Positions 44,512 through 52,954 of a DNA stretch of 64,000 nucleotides are shown here, piece by piece. The notes below the pieces were generated by a model. It saw nothing but the letters and a program-made list of their open reading frames with translations. It was not told the DNA's origin and did not search any database. How positions within the stretch are numbered: position 1 is the first letter of the stretch; every line of letters starts with the position of its first letter. The DNA is from an uncultured Algibacter sp. (GTDB lineage Bacteria; Bacteroidota; Bacteroidia; Flavobacteriales; Flavobacteriaceae). The translations under genes were made by a program, and so were the position numbers. The stretch is from contig CANMQH010000016.1 of assembly GCA_947499935.1 (NCBI GenBank), positions 31,542 to 95,541 on the forward strand, read 5' to 3'.

Positions 44512-44919
44512 TTAATCTAAATCTGGTTTTTTACGGTTGATTTTCTTATCAGATTTAATTTTTTTATTTTTTAATCGTTTTCTAATAACAGCCTTAGGAA
44601 TTTTGGTTACTAGCCTTGGCTTAGGGATAATCAATGAGGTCTTTATTAAATTTAGAAACCTTTTAATAACCAACATTTTATTTTTATGCTGACTCCGGCT
44701 TTCGTCACATTGAAGCAAAAGCACACCGTCTTTAGAAAGCCTATGTTTCAATTTTATTTGTAGCCTTTCTTTTTGGTTTTCATTAAACACTAAACATTTA
44801 TAAAGATTGAATGTTAACTCAACTTTTGAAGATACTTTGTTAACATGCTGTCCGCCACTACCCGAACTTCTAACGGCTTTAAAGTTTAATTCTTTTATGA
44901 GTGCGTCTTCATCAAACAT
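44512..44919 (-). CDS. arfB: Peptidyl-tRNA hydrolase ArfB-like (YaeJ)
   Basis: The 135-residue product has the release-factor GGQ loop in 'VRSSGSGGQHVNKVSSKVEL' and the basic C-terminal tail ('RLKNKKIKSDKKINRKKP') that enters the empty mRNA channel. ArfB frees peptides from ribosomes stalled at mRNA ends. The stop-codon recognition domain of RF1/RF2 is absent. Its start overlaps the stop of the DUF4301 gene by 1 bp. Confidence 0.93.
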   Translation of the reverse strand: MFDEDALIKELNFKAVRSSGSGGQHVNKVSSKVELTFNLYKCLVFNENQKERLQIKLKHRLSKDGVLLLQCDESRSQHKNKMLVIKRFLNLIKTSLIIPKPRLVTKIPKAVIRKRLKNKKIKSDKKINRKKPDLD

Positions 44920-46463
44920 TATAAAACTTGATGCGCTGGGTTTAATAAATCGTTTACGGTTTTAACAGGGTTAAAAGTCTCTAATGGCGCCTCTACAAAT
45001 ATAGTATTCCAATGTGCCATACTACCATTCCACAAACCAGGAAGTTCAAGCGCTTTTATATCTGTACCATTTTGAGTTTTCATAGTAATAAATGCAGCAT
45101 TTGGATCTACAAATTCCATAAGATTAAACTTTTCTCCTTTATAATTTTTAACACCGCAAACTAAATCTGTTGGATTAAAATGGGTCGCTTTATGTGCTAT
45201 TTGTTTTTGAGAATCATTATCAAAATCTATTTGAGCAAATTCGGTAATCTGTAATGAAACTTCGCCAGAGTTGTCTTTTACCCAAAATGGACCGCCTCCA
45301 GGTTGGCCTTCGTTTTTAACCATACAACATACTCTAAGCGGACGATTAAGCTTATCAAATAAATACTCTGTTTTTTGTTTTGTATCAAAATTTTGAAAGG
45401 AGGCGTTGATCTCAACATTCATTTTTGTTGATAGAAATGTACAGACAGCATCTATATCTTGATTTGAAACTAACTTATTTTCTAAACGATGTAAAAAACT
45501 AAAAGCCTGCTCTTGAACCTCTAAAACTATACCTGCCATAACCTTTTTATAATCAGATAGTTTTTCGTTTTGCTCTAAAACTGTTGTATTATCTATGTTT
45601 TTAATAAAAACTAGATCATAATCTAGGGTGTTTAAATTTTCAATTAATGCACCATGTCCGGCAGGTCTAAATAGCAACTCCCCATTATCATTTCTATAAA
45701 AACTATTATCAATTTTTAAAGCAATGGTTTCTGTAGATGAATTTTGAAAAGAAAATGATATATTAAAATTTGTACTTGTTATTTTTTCAACACGGGTTAT
45801 AATGTCATTAAGCGTCTCATCAAACATTTGTTTATGCTTTTTTGAAACTGTAAAATGTAAATTTGCTTTTCCGTTTGATGATGCATACTGCGAAGCCTCA
45901 TATAAATGTTCCTCAAAAGCTGTAGCCACATGTGTTTTATATTTATGGAATGGCAACAATCCTTTAGGAAAAAAACTATAATTTAATTGATCTTCGTTTA
46001 ATATGGTTTCAACAAATTTGATGCATTTTTCGGCCGTTGATAATGTTTCAATATCAATATTAGACGCTTTCACTTTATCAACAACATGCTTGTAAAAGGG
46101 TAAATCTTTTAACCCTTTTTCAAAAATATTTATGTCTTCATTCTTATCGGCATAAGCATCAAAAGTTTCTCCTGTATTAATAGCCTTTAAAAAAGTGAAC
46201 AAAAATTTAAACATTCTAGTTGCAGCTCCAGAGGCAGGTACAAACTTTACAATGTTAATATCATCTCGCTTCTTCTCAAATACATCTATTAGATATTTAT
46301 ATCTTTTATGATCTAGCTTAACAATACCATCACCTATTGTAGCCGGCTTTACCAAACTAGAATAAGACATGCCAGATTTTATAATATTAATCTGACTATT
46401 AACTTGATTAACCGTTAAGCCATTAGTTGTTATTTGTTGAATATCTTTTTCTGAAAACATCAT
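44919..46463 (-). CDS. DUF4301 family protein
   Basis: The 514-residue product has no membrane segment. Features are 'IVKFVPASGAATRMFKFLFTF' near residue 75, 'LFRPAGHGALIENLNTLDYDLVFIKNIDN' and 'CCMVKNEGQPGGGPFWV'. The first and second motifs recall nucleotide-sugar pyrophosphorylase-type nucleotidyltransferases. The activity is unknown. The gene overlaps both neighbours by one base, so it is part of the operon from 47863 to 44512. Confidence 0.82.
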   Translation of the reverse strand: MMFSEKDIQQITTNGLTVNQVNSQINIIKSGMSYSSLVKPATIGDGIVKLDHKRYKYLIDVFEKKRDDINIVKFVPASGAATRMFKFLFTFLKAINTGETFDAYADKNEDINIFEKGLKDLPFYKHVVDKVKASNIDIETLSTAEKCIKFVETILNEDQLNYSFFPKGLLPFHKYKTHVATAFEEHLYEASQYASSNGKANLHFTVSKKHKQMFDETLNDIITRVEKITSTNFNISFSFQNSSTETIALKIDNSFYRNDNGELLFRPAGHGALIENLNTLDYDLVFIKNIDNTTVLEQNEKLSDYKKVMAGIVLEVQEQAFSFLHRLENKLVSNQDIDAVCTFLSTKMNVEINASFQNFDTKQKTEYLFDKLNRPLRVCCMVKNEGQPGGGPFWVKDNSGEVSLQITEFAQIDFDNDSQKQIAHKATHFNPTDLVCGVKNYKGEKFNLMEFVDPNAAFITMKTQNGTDIKALELPGLWNGSMAHWNTIFVEAPLETFNPVKTVNDLLNPAHQVL

Positions 46464-47026
46464 TATTTATTTAATAATTTATCAATGTGTTTAATAGCCG
46501 TTGTTAAGCGTTCTTTTTTATTGCCTTTTAACAGTATATATGGTCTGTTATTTTTTATCAATTCATCTTGAAAAGCTTTAAACATTTCTTCTCTGTGCTC
46601 TGGTTTATCTCGCAAATCGTCAGCTTCCCATGGAGTATCTATATATGTTAAAAAATACAAATTATACGTATTTTTTAATGCAAACTTCTCTAGAGTTGGA
46701 TCGCAATTTCCTGCATAATATGCTTGCGAATACACTTTAGTTTCTAACAAATCTGTATCGCAAATTAATACAGAATCTGTTTTTTTAGCCAATTCGTTTT
46801 CAAGCTTTATTTGCCCTTCGGCAATGGGTAACAAATCTTCTGGAGTACACGTTTTACGTTCGTTATTCCATTTGTTTTGAAGATATGTTCTTGCATATTC
46901 TGGAACCCAAACCGAATTATAATGTCGTGCCAATTGCCTAGAAAGTGTTGTTTTACCAGTACTTTCTGGTCCAAACAACACTACTTTTATACAATTTGAG
47001 GGTTCTTGTTTATATTTTTCTTCCAT
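46463..47026 (-). CDS. AAA/NadR-like ATP-dependent kinase
   Basis: The 187-residue product has a P-loop 'VLFGPESTGKTTLSRQLARHYN' and 'VPEYARTYLQN', as in the ribosylnicotinamide kinase domain of NadR, plus 'LICDTDLLETKVYS' (Walker B-like). It overlaps pnuC by 40 bp. The family partner suggests phosphorylation of nicotinamide riboside. The thiamine-binding protein gene at the start of the operon makes thiamine phosphorylation an alternative. Confidence 0.82.
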   Translation of the reverse strand: MEEKYKQEPSNCIKVVLFGPESTGKTTLSRQLARHYNSVWVPEYARTYLQNKWNNERKTCTPEDLLPIAEGQIKLENELAKKTDSVLICDTDLLETKVYSQAYYAGNCDPTLEKFALKNTYNLYFLTYIDTPWEADDLRDKPEHREEMFKAFQDELIKNNRPYILLKGNKKERLTTAIKHIDKLLNK

Positions 47027-47619
47027 GCTAAATAGCCAAAAATGGCAATGAATGTAAATCCTAAATATTGTAAACTTGTAAAGGTAAATCCTTTATAAAA
47101 ATATAATGGTACCGATATAATATCTCCAATAATCCAAAAAATCCAGTTCTCTATTTTACGCTTAGCCATAAGCCACATGCCTACGAAAAAAATAGCTGTT
47201 GTAATGGTATCTACATATGCTACCCAACTAGACCATTTACCAAACGCATTGTAAACTAAATAAACAAATAGCAGTGTTGCTAAAAATATAGCTATACTTA
47301 CCTTTTTTTCGTTTAACGTGGTTCTAGAAATTGGATTCACTTCTACATCACCCTCTTTTCTTGTCCATATGTACCAACCATAAACGCTCATTATAAAATA
47401 ATACCCATTGATCATCATATCACCTAACAGCTCCCATTTAACCAATAAATAAACAAAAATAACAGTGCTTATCATACCTGTTGGAAAAACCAGAACGTTA
47501 TTCTGTTTAGAATACCACACCGACAAAAACCCAAAAACAACGGCCACAATTTCCAGTATAATATCTATAGTTGCATATTGTGAATATTGACCAAATAAAA
47601 ACTCAAAAATGGGGTTCAT
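46987..47619 (-). CDS. PnuC-family vitamin transporter (NR or thiamine)
   Basis: The 210-residue membrane protein has about seven spans. The family motif is 'NWIFWIIGDIISVPLYFYKGF' near the end; another segment is 'MISTVIFVYLLVKWELLGDMMINGYYFIMSVYGW'. PnuC carries nicotinamide riboside and the related PnuT carries thiamine. The nearby TPP riboswitch receptor and thiamine-binding protein favour thiamine; the NadR-like kinase favours nicotinamide riboside. It overlaps its neighbours by 17 and 40 bp. Confidence 0.88.
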   Translation of the reverse strand: MNPIFEFLFGQYSQYATIDIILEIVAVVFGFLSVWYSKQNNVLVFPTGMISTVIFVYLLVKWELLGDMMINGYYFIMSVYGWYIWTRKEGDVEVNPISRTTLNEKKVSIAIFLATLLFVYLVYNAFGKWSSWVAYVDTITTAIFFVGMWLMAKRKIENWIFWIIGDIISVPLYFYKGFTFTSLQYLGFTFIAIFGYLAWKKNINKNPQIV

Positions 47620-47863
47620 AATCGTGTCTATCAGATTTTACAATTTTCATGTACAATAAGCCTTTTTCAATAAGCTCAAAAGCTTCTTTTATTTCGGTAG
47701 TTAATAATTGCATGACCTCATCATAATCACCATAAATTTGTGTGCTCAAAGGATTTTCTAAAACCTTAAGATTTGATGCTCTTAGTTTTTTTATAAAATG
47801 AATAATAGCTGGCTCAAAATCGTCCTGCAAAGGTGTTAATGTTAATTCTACTGATATTTTCAT
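47603..47863 (-). CDS. Thiamine-binding protein, MTH1187/YkoF-like
   Basis: The 86 residues match the PF01910 type fold: 'KISVELTLTPLQDDFEPAI', 'LRASNLKVLENPLSTQIYGDYDEVM' and 'LIEKGLLYMKIVKSDRHDY'. YkoF-like proteins bind thiamine. It is the first gene of an operon with pnuC. No TPP riboswitch precedes it. Confidence 0.85.
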   Translation of the reverse strand: MKISVELTLTPLQDDFEPAIIHFIKKLRASNLKVLENPLSTQIYGDYDEVMQLLTTEIKEAFELIEKGLLYMKIVKSDRHDYEPHF

Positions 47864-47872
47864 GTTTTCTTA

Positions 47873-47898
47873 ATCTCTCTAAAGGAGAGAAACTTTTA
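47873..47898. repeat. Short palindromic repeat of the CCTCC-AAA-GGAGG family
   Basis: CTCTCTAAAGGAGAG with a following AAACTTTT resembles the palindromes in leuS and at 41891. It sits in the gap before the thiamine-binding gene. Confidence 0.45.
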
Positions 47899-47952
47899 TA
47901 TATTAAACTTAATTTATAATGTCTGCTTCTATTTGCCTCCTTTGGATAAATA

Positions 47953-48696
47953 TCAAAATAGCAACGAAGATTTTATGTCCTCAAAAAACGATTCGTCATC
48001 CTCAAAAGCAGTACCAATAACAATCATATCTGCTCCTGCATTATACGCATTTTTCATATGTTCTTTGTTTCTAATACCTCCACCAACGATTAAAGGCGTA
48101 CTTAGTTCTTCTTTAACACATCTAATAATTGTTTTAGATATTGGCGCTTTAGCCCCACTACCAGCTTCTAGATATGTGAGTTTCATGCCAAGGAGCTCTC
48201 CTGCTTTTGCCGTGTCTACAATATGCTGAATATTGTCTCTAGACATTGGTTTAGTTTGTGTAACCTTTTCTACAGCGGTTTTCTTTCCACTTTCAATTAA
48301 AATATAACTTGTAGAAATCACTTCTAAATTTGTAGTTCTTAATTTAGAAACGGCTTGAATATGTTTTCCTATTAAATACTCAGGCTGTCTTCCAGATATT
48401 AAAGACAAAAATAAAAGCGCATCTGCATTATTAGTAATTTGAGTCACATCACCCGGAAATAAAATAATCGGTAAATTGGTATGTTTTTTCACTTCCAACA
48501 CCAAACTATCTGTTACGCCTTCATCAACTAAACTACCCCCAATAAAAATATGAGTTGCGATTGAAGTGTTTACTTTTTCAATAAAATTAAACGTGTTTTT
48601 AATTAAAAATTTATCTGGATCAATTAACACAGCTAGTAATCTTTCTTTTGCAGAAACCGCTTTTATTATGCTTTGATATATTTTAGTATTTACCAC
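47953..48696 (-). CDS. Geranylgeranylglyceryl phosphate synthase family protein (group II)
   Basis: The 247-residue TIM-barrel product has 'LLAVLIDPDKF' near the start, 'FIGGSLVDEGVTD', 'ILFPGDVTQITNNADALLFLSLISGR', 'YLEAGSGAKAPIS', 'VGGGIRNKEHMKNAYNAGADMIVIGTAFE'. Group II GGGPS-like proteins occur in archaea and some Bacteroidota and make an isoprenoid-glyceryl ether. The product in Flavobacteriaceae is uncertain. A phosphopantetheinyl transferase gene lies 39 bp upstream on the same strand. Confidence 0.88.
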   Translation of the reverse strand: MVNTKIYQSIIKAVSAKERLLAVLIDPDKFLIKNTFNFIEKVNTSIATHIFIGGSLVDEGVTDSLVLEVKKHTNLPIILFPGDVTQITNNADALLFLSLISGRQPEYLIGKHIQAVSKLRTTNLEVISTSYILIESGKKTAVEKVTQTKPMSRDNIQHIVDTAKAGELLGMKLTYLEAGSGAKAPISKTIIRCVKEELSTPLIVGGGIRNKEHMKNAYNAGADMIVIGTAFEDDESFFEDIKSSLLF

Positions 48697-48735
48697 AAAT
48701 ATTTTATTGTCTTTTTCTATGCACTTTTCTTTATT

Positions 48736-49362
48736 CTACTGAATTGCGTATGCACAAGTAAACCCTTCAAACTCTAAAAACTCTACAGAATAACGGTGTT
48801 TCTTTTGTTTATAATCAATCCAAGCAATCGTTTCTTTATCAGTAATTTCAAAAGGAATAACCAAAAAATATTTTTTAAAACTCACTCCTGGTGTAGCAAA
48901 AAGTTTATATAAAGACTCTTTTACACACCAAATAGTAGTTAGCTTTTTTATATAATCACTAGAGTCTTCATTTAAATAATCTAATTCATAATCAATAAAC
49001 TTATGAGCAATAATCGAAATTTTATTACGCTGCTTTTCAATATCAATTCCAACTATAAAATCACTTATAATAACTGCAGAAAAATAGAATGAATGTGTAA
49101 TAGAAATTTGCTTACCGTCTTTTAAATGTGGCTTACCCTTTTCATCATAAAACAAATCGGTATCCAAATAACCAAATTCGGCTAAAAGGTGCCTAACACT
49201 TAAAAAACCACGTCTATGCAAATCGCTTTTCATGCCCAAAACACGCTCAAGACTTTCTGGTTTTAGCACCATGTTTTGTATTAAATCATCATAAGATTCA
49301 TCAATTTTCCAAATTTTAACAGTAGTTTGGGAATTTGGCGTAATGGTTTTATAGACTGGCAT
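48736..49362 (-). CDS. 4'-phosphopantetheinyl transferase superfamily protein
   Basis: The 208 residues include 'SDFIVGIDIEKQRNKISIIAHKF' (Mg-binding Asp/Glu) and 'IWCVKESLYKLFATPGVSFKKY', the two diagnostic motifs. The protein activates carrier proteins by attaching the pantetheine arm. The acceptor is not known; no PKS/NRPS gene is nearby. It is divergent from ahcY. Confidence 0.9.
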   Translation of the reverse strand: MPVYKTITPNSQTTVKIWKIDESYDDLIQNMVLKPESLERVLGMKSDLHRRGFLSVRHLLAEFGYLDTDLFYDEKGKPHLKDGKQISITHSFYFSAVIISDFIVGIDIEKQRNKISIIAHKFIDYELDYLNEDSSDYIKKLTTIWCVKESLYKLFATPGVSFKKYFLVIPFEITDKETIAWIDYKQKKHRYSVEFLEFEGFTCAYAIQ

Positions 49363-49385
49363 TTATTATTCTAAATGTTATTGGT

Positions 49386-49393
49386 TATCTTTG
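49386..49393 (+). promoter_or_regulatory. -7 box of ahcY
   Basis: TATCTTTG, a perfect match to TAnnTTTG. It gives a leader of about 100 nt that contains two short hairpins (ATAGC...GCTAT and GCAAAGGTGTTTGC). Confidence 0.6.
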
Positions 49394-49499
49394 CACTTCC
49401 TTAAGCAGATTAGCCACACGGAATAGCGAATTTAGCTATTTTAAATACTAATCGCAAAGGTGTTTGCCTTAATAAAAAATATTGAAAAAAGAAATTAAT

Positions 49500-50816
49500 A
49501 TGAGCACACAAACATTGCCTTACGTAGCTAGTAAAGTTAAAGATATGTCACTTGCAGAATGGGGGCGTAAAGAAATAGAATTAGCCGAAGCAGAAATGCC
49601 TGGCTTAATGAGTCTTCGTGAAGAATATAAAAACGAGCAACCTTTAAAAGGGGCACGTATTGCTGGATGTTTACACATGACTATCCAAACAGCAGTGTTA
49701 ATTGAAACTTTGCAAGCTTTGGGCGCAGAAGTTACTTGGAGTTCTTGTAACATTTTCTCTACCCAAGACCAAGCTGCTGCTGCTATTGCTGCTACTGGCA
49801 CATCGGTTTACGCTTGGAAAGACATGACCGAAGAAGAATTTGATTGGTGTATAGAACAAACCTTATTTTTTGGAGAAGACAAACAACCATTAAATATGAT
49901 TCTTGATGATGGTGGAGATTTAACCAATATGGTTTTAGATAAATACCCAGAATTAGCTAAAGGCATTAAAGGTTTATCTGAAGAAACAACCACTGGAGTT
50001 CACCGTTTATACGAGCGTGTAAAAAACGGAACTTTACCTATGCCTGCCATTAACGTAAACGATTCTGTAACAAAATCTAAATTTGATAATAAATACGGTT
50101 GTAAAGAAAGTGCCGTAGATGCTATTCGTCGTGCCACAGATATTATGCTAGCAGGAAAACGTGTAACCGTTTGCGGATATGGCGATGTTGGTAAAGGCAC
50201 AGCAGCTTCTTTTAAAGGTGCTGGAAGTATTGTAACGGTTACAGAAATTGACCCTATTTGTGCACTACAAGCAGCTATGGATGGTTTTGAAGTTAAAAAA
50301 CTAGAAACCGTAGTTAGCAAATCTGATATTGTAATTACAACAACAGGAAATAAAGATATCGTTCGTGCAGAGCATTTTAAGGCCATGAAAGATAAAACCA
50401 TAGTGTGTAACATTGGGCATTTTGATAACGAAATTCAAATGGCTTGGTTAAACGATAACTACGGAAACACAAAAAACACCATAAAACCTCAAGTTGACAA
50501 ATACACTGTAGACGGTAAAGACATAATTATCCTTGCCGAAGGGCGTTTAGTAAACTTAGGTTGCGCTACAGGTCATCCAAGTTTTGTAATGAGTAACTCA
50601 TTTACAAACCAAACATTGGCTCAAATCGAGCTTTGGAAGAATGCAGATGCCTACGGAAACGATGTTTACATGTTACCAAAACACCTAGATGAAAAAGTAG
50701 CAAAACTACACCTAGAAAAAATTGGTGTGGAGCTTACAGAGCTTAAAGATTATCAAGCAAGTTATATAGGTGTCACTGTAGATGGTCCATATAAGCCAGA
50801 GCATTACAGATACTAG
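49500..50816 (+). CDS. ahcY: Adenosylhomocysteinase
   Basis: The frame opens at TTG 49482, but the ATG at 49500 ([16 protein letters not shown], 438 aa) is the family start. The enzyme splits S-adenosylhomocysteine in the methyl cycle. Motifs are '[23 protein letters not shown]', '[15 protein letters not shown]' and the NAD-binding '[17 protein letters not shown]'; the C-terminal 'PEHYRY' is typical. It has its own promoter and terminator. Confidence 0.96.
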   Translation: MSTQTLPYVASKVKDMSLAEWGRKEIELAEAEMPGLMSLREEYKNEQPLKGARIAGCLHMTIQTAVLIETLQALGAEVTWSSCNIFSTQDQAAAAIAATGTSVYAWKDMTEEEFDWCIEQTLFFGEDKQPLNMILDDGGDLTNMVLDKYPELAKGIKGLSEETTTGVHRLYERVKNGTLPMPAINVNDSVTKSKFDNKYGCKESAVDAIRRATDIMLAGKRVTVCGYGDVGKGTAASFKGAGSIVTVTEIDPICALQAAMDGFEVKKLETVVSKSDIVITTTGNKDIVRAEHFKAMKDKTIVCNIGHFDNEIQMAWLNDNYGNTKNTIKPQVDKYTVDGKDIIILAEGRLVNLGCATGHPSFVMSNSFTNQTLAQIELWKNADAYGNDVYMLPKHLDEKVAKLHLEKIGVELTELKDYQASYIGVTVDGPYKPEHYRY

Positions 50817-50841
50817 TTTTAAACTTTTAGAATATTTAATT

Positions 50842-50872
50842 AAATCCCAGACAGTCATGTTTGGGATTTTTT
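50842..50872 (+). terminator. Terminator of ahcY
   Basis: AAATCCCA...TGGGATTT with a T run. It directly abuts dispersed repeat A, copy 2. Confidence 0.8.
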
Positions 50873-50968
50873 TATTTGGGCGTTACCCAAAAAAGGGTCG
50901 GGCTATTCGCTCCAAGTCCTCGCACCTCCTGCGTCGGGCTGTGGGCTTTCCTCTACTATCCCTAACGC
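50873..50968 (+). repeat. Dispersed 96-bp repeat, family A, copy 2
   Basis: Same ends and orientation as 26408-26504 (TATTTGGGCGTTACCC at the start, CTAACGC at the end), with a variable middle. It lies between ahcY's terminator and the end of the 50974 gene. Confidence 0.75.
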
Positions 50969-50973
50969 ATAAA

Positions 50974-51738
50974 TTACCATCCAGTAACCAATAACCGCTT
51001 TGCCCCATTAATACCACATTTTTGATAATGGTGATATGCTTTTGCAGCACGTTCTCTAATCTGTAAATCTGTTTCATTTAAAATCCATCCATCTAAAGCC
51101 CATTTTAAAGTATAAGCCTCTGGCGACATTAATCCTGTAGACCAAACTAATGGGTTAGCTTTTGTAGCTTCTAAATAAGGCTTAAAATAAGATTTACTTA
51201 CACATGCTAGAATAATAGCATCTCTTTTATTCGTATTTACTGGTTTAAATTCGCCAGAAACATCAAACTCCATTAACCCATCATGACCTACATAAGCCAA
51301 CAAATTAGAATGGCCACCAAATTCTAATGGTAAGTCCTCATTTGTAAGAGTAACAGCATATCTCCCCGCTGTAGCTTCTAAAAAAGCTTTTGTTGTATGT
51401 TTAATATACTTACCATCATATGCATCTGCCAATACATACGTATTAGATAATTTGTGCTTAAACAAAACACGTTCTAATATGTGGTTTTCTGGTTTTACTG
51501 TAGTTGTTATTAAAATCCAATCTTTACTTCGTTTAAAAAAACTTTTAACACCATACATAGCACCCCAATACAAATTATTTTTTGGGTCTTGCCCATTTCC
51601 TAACTTAGCAGGTACGGGCACGATACCCTGATTAACATTATCGCACAAAGCAACAAATACATGAATTGTTTTGGGCTTAGATTGACCAAAGCCAACATTA
51701 AAAACAATCAAAAAAAATACAGATAATAGTTCTCTCAT
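50974..51738 (-). CDS. Secreted protein with possible clan-CD-like His/Cys dyad
   Basis: The 254 residues include a signal peptide (MRELLSVFFLIVFNVGFGQ). The core runs 'TIHVFVALCDNVNQGIVPVPA', 'LLAYVGHDGLMEF', 'AIILACVSKSYF'. A strand ending in His-Asp-Gly, and about 30 residues later one ending in Ala-Cys-x-Ser, is the layout of caspase-like (clan CD) peptidases. I do not recognise the family otherwise. Its ATG overlaps the stop of the frameshifted upstream gene by one base. Confidence 0.6.
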   Translation of the reverse strand: MRELLSVFFLIVFNVGFGQSKPKTIHVFVALCDNVNQGIVPVPAKLGNGQDPKNNLYWGAMYGVKSFFKRSKDWILITTTVKPENHILERVLFKHKLSNTYVLADAYDGKYIKHTTKAFLEATAGRYAVTLTNEDLPLEFGGHSNLLAYVGHDGLMEFDVSGEFKPVNTNKRDAIILACVSKSYFKPYLEATKANPLVWSTGLMSPEAYTLKWALDGWILNETDLQIRERAAKAYHHYQKCGINGAKRLLVTGW

Positions 51739-52524
51739 TAAGTATTAGGTATGTTTAATCGTTCGTTTAAAATCCACTTTTTTATTAACGCTCTATTCGT
51801 TGTAATTTCTGCAAACACATAAAAATTAGAGCCAAAGCATGGTGAATTTTTAGCTAACTCAATCATTACTTTATCATCATAATAGCTAGAATGTAAAAAA
51901 TAGAGTTCTTTGTCTTTTAGCAAAACATAGCCAACGTGGTTATCTAATCCAACAAAATAAATACCATCAGAATAACATGTATTTAACTTTTCCTTTAAAA
52001 CTTCAAATGAGACATTAGAGAATCGTTTAAGTTTACTTTTGCGCTGCAAGACTTTTGCTTCTATTAATCCGGCTTGCTGTGCCATTTTATATCTATTGAC
52101 ATCAAACCCCTATATGCTTTAGCGTAGTAGAAACAAAATAACCACAAGCGATATCGCCTTGGTTTGGAATATTGGTATGCCCGTTAAAATCCCATGTGGT
52201 GCCATACCAATGCGGTACAATATCATTTATTAATTTTGAATATATATAATGAGATGCGCTATCTATGGCTTTTTCAGGATTACTTTCAAACCATTGCTTA
52301 AAATAAACTCTATCAGACTTTATACTGTTTTTAAGCACATTATAATCTCCAGCTTTTTTAAAATTTATATGAAGCTTACTAGAATCTATAGCCTTATTGT
52401 TAATATCTACTTTAATATGAGTGTCAGACACCTCTATTTTAGCTATTATCTGCTTTTCTTCTTTTTGGTGTTTACAATTAAACATCAATATTAAAAAAAC
52501 AATACCATGGAATTTTTTGAGCAT
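51738..52524 (-). pseudogene. Frameshifted secreted CHAP/NlpC-like cysteine hydrolase gene
   Basis: Two frames that look like separate genes (52102-52524, 140 aa with lipobox MFNC; 51738-52085, 115 aa) join into one protein if one G is removed from a GGGG run at 52110-52107 (minus strand). The junction then reads HIGFDVNRYKMAQQ without a stop. The first part has 'NQGDIACGYFVSTTL' (candidate catalytic Cys) and the second 'GLDNHVGYVLLKD' (candidate His), as in papain-like amidases. It may be a real mutation, a phase-variable tract or a sequencing error. It is coupled to the 50974 gene. Confidence 0.75.
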
Positions 52525-52591
52525 ATTATATGTTTACTATACAATAACTCATTACTAAGTGAACATCGTATTTAAAAAATGAAAATATTTT

Positions 52592-52867
52592 TTAATTCTC
52601 AAAACCGTCTTCAAAATACCACCATAAGCTAGAATCTATAGATTGTTTTATTTTATTAATATCTACATGATCTTTTAAAAATACTGTAATATTTTCATTA
52701 ACACGGTTTTGCCCTATACTTTCTCTCAATTCAATATCTTCTATATCTTTAAAATGCTCTAAATGCTTTTTAACTCTAGCATCTAAAGATTCATCACTTA
52801 AAAAAATTTTAATGGTAGATTGTGTCGGCGAATTTCTAATTTCGGATCTAAATGGTAGCATAATCAA
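52592..52867 (-). CDS. Small hypothetical protein
   Basis: The 91 residues (start at 52867; an ATG at 52861 is possible) alternate strands and helices: 'STIKIFLSDESLDARVKKHL', 'NITVFLKDHVDINKIKQSID' and a Trp-rich end 'SSLWWYFEDGFEN'. This could be a small ferredoxin-like fold. I recognise no family. It is kept because no better gene overlaps and the codon pattern is like that of its neighbours. Confidence 0.5.
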   Translation of the reverse strand: MIMLPFRSEIRNSPTQSTIKIFLSDESLDARVKKHLEHFKDIEDIELRESIGQNRVNENITVFLKDHVDINKIKQSIDSSLWWYFEDGFEN

Positions 52868-52954
52868 TTAATTTTAAGTTAAACAAAACATTAATCGCAA
52901 AAGGTAATAGCCTAAAGTTAAGCATTTTATTAATATCTTTTAAAAAAATTATTA

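Noticed and set aside
49394..49499. SAH/SAM riboswitch in the ahcY leader
   Set aside because: Two small hairpins are present, but neither matches a known SAM or SAH riboswitch core.
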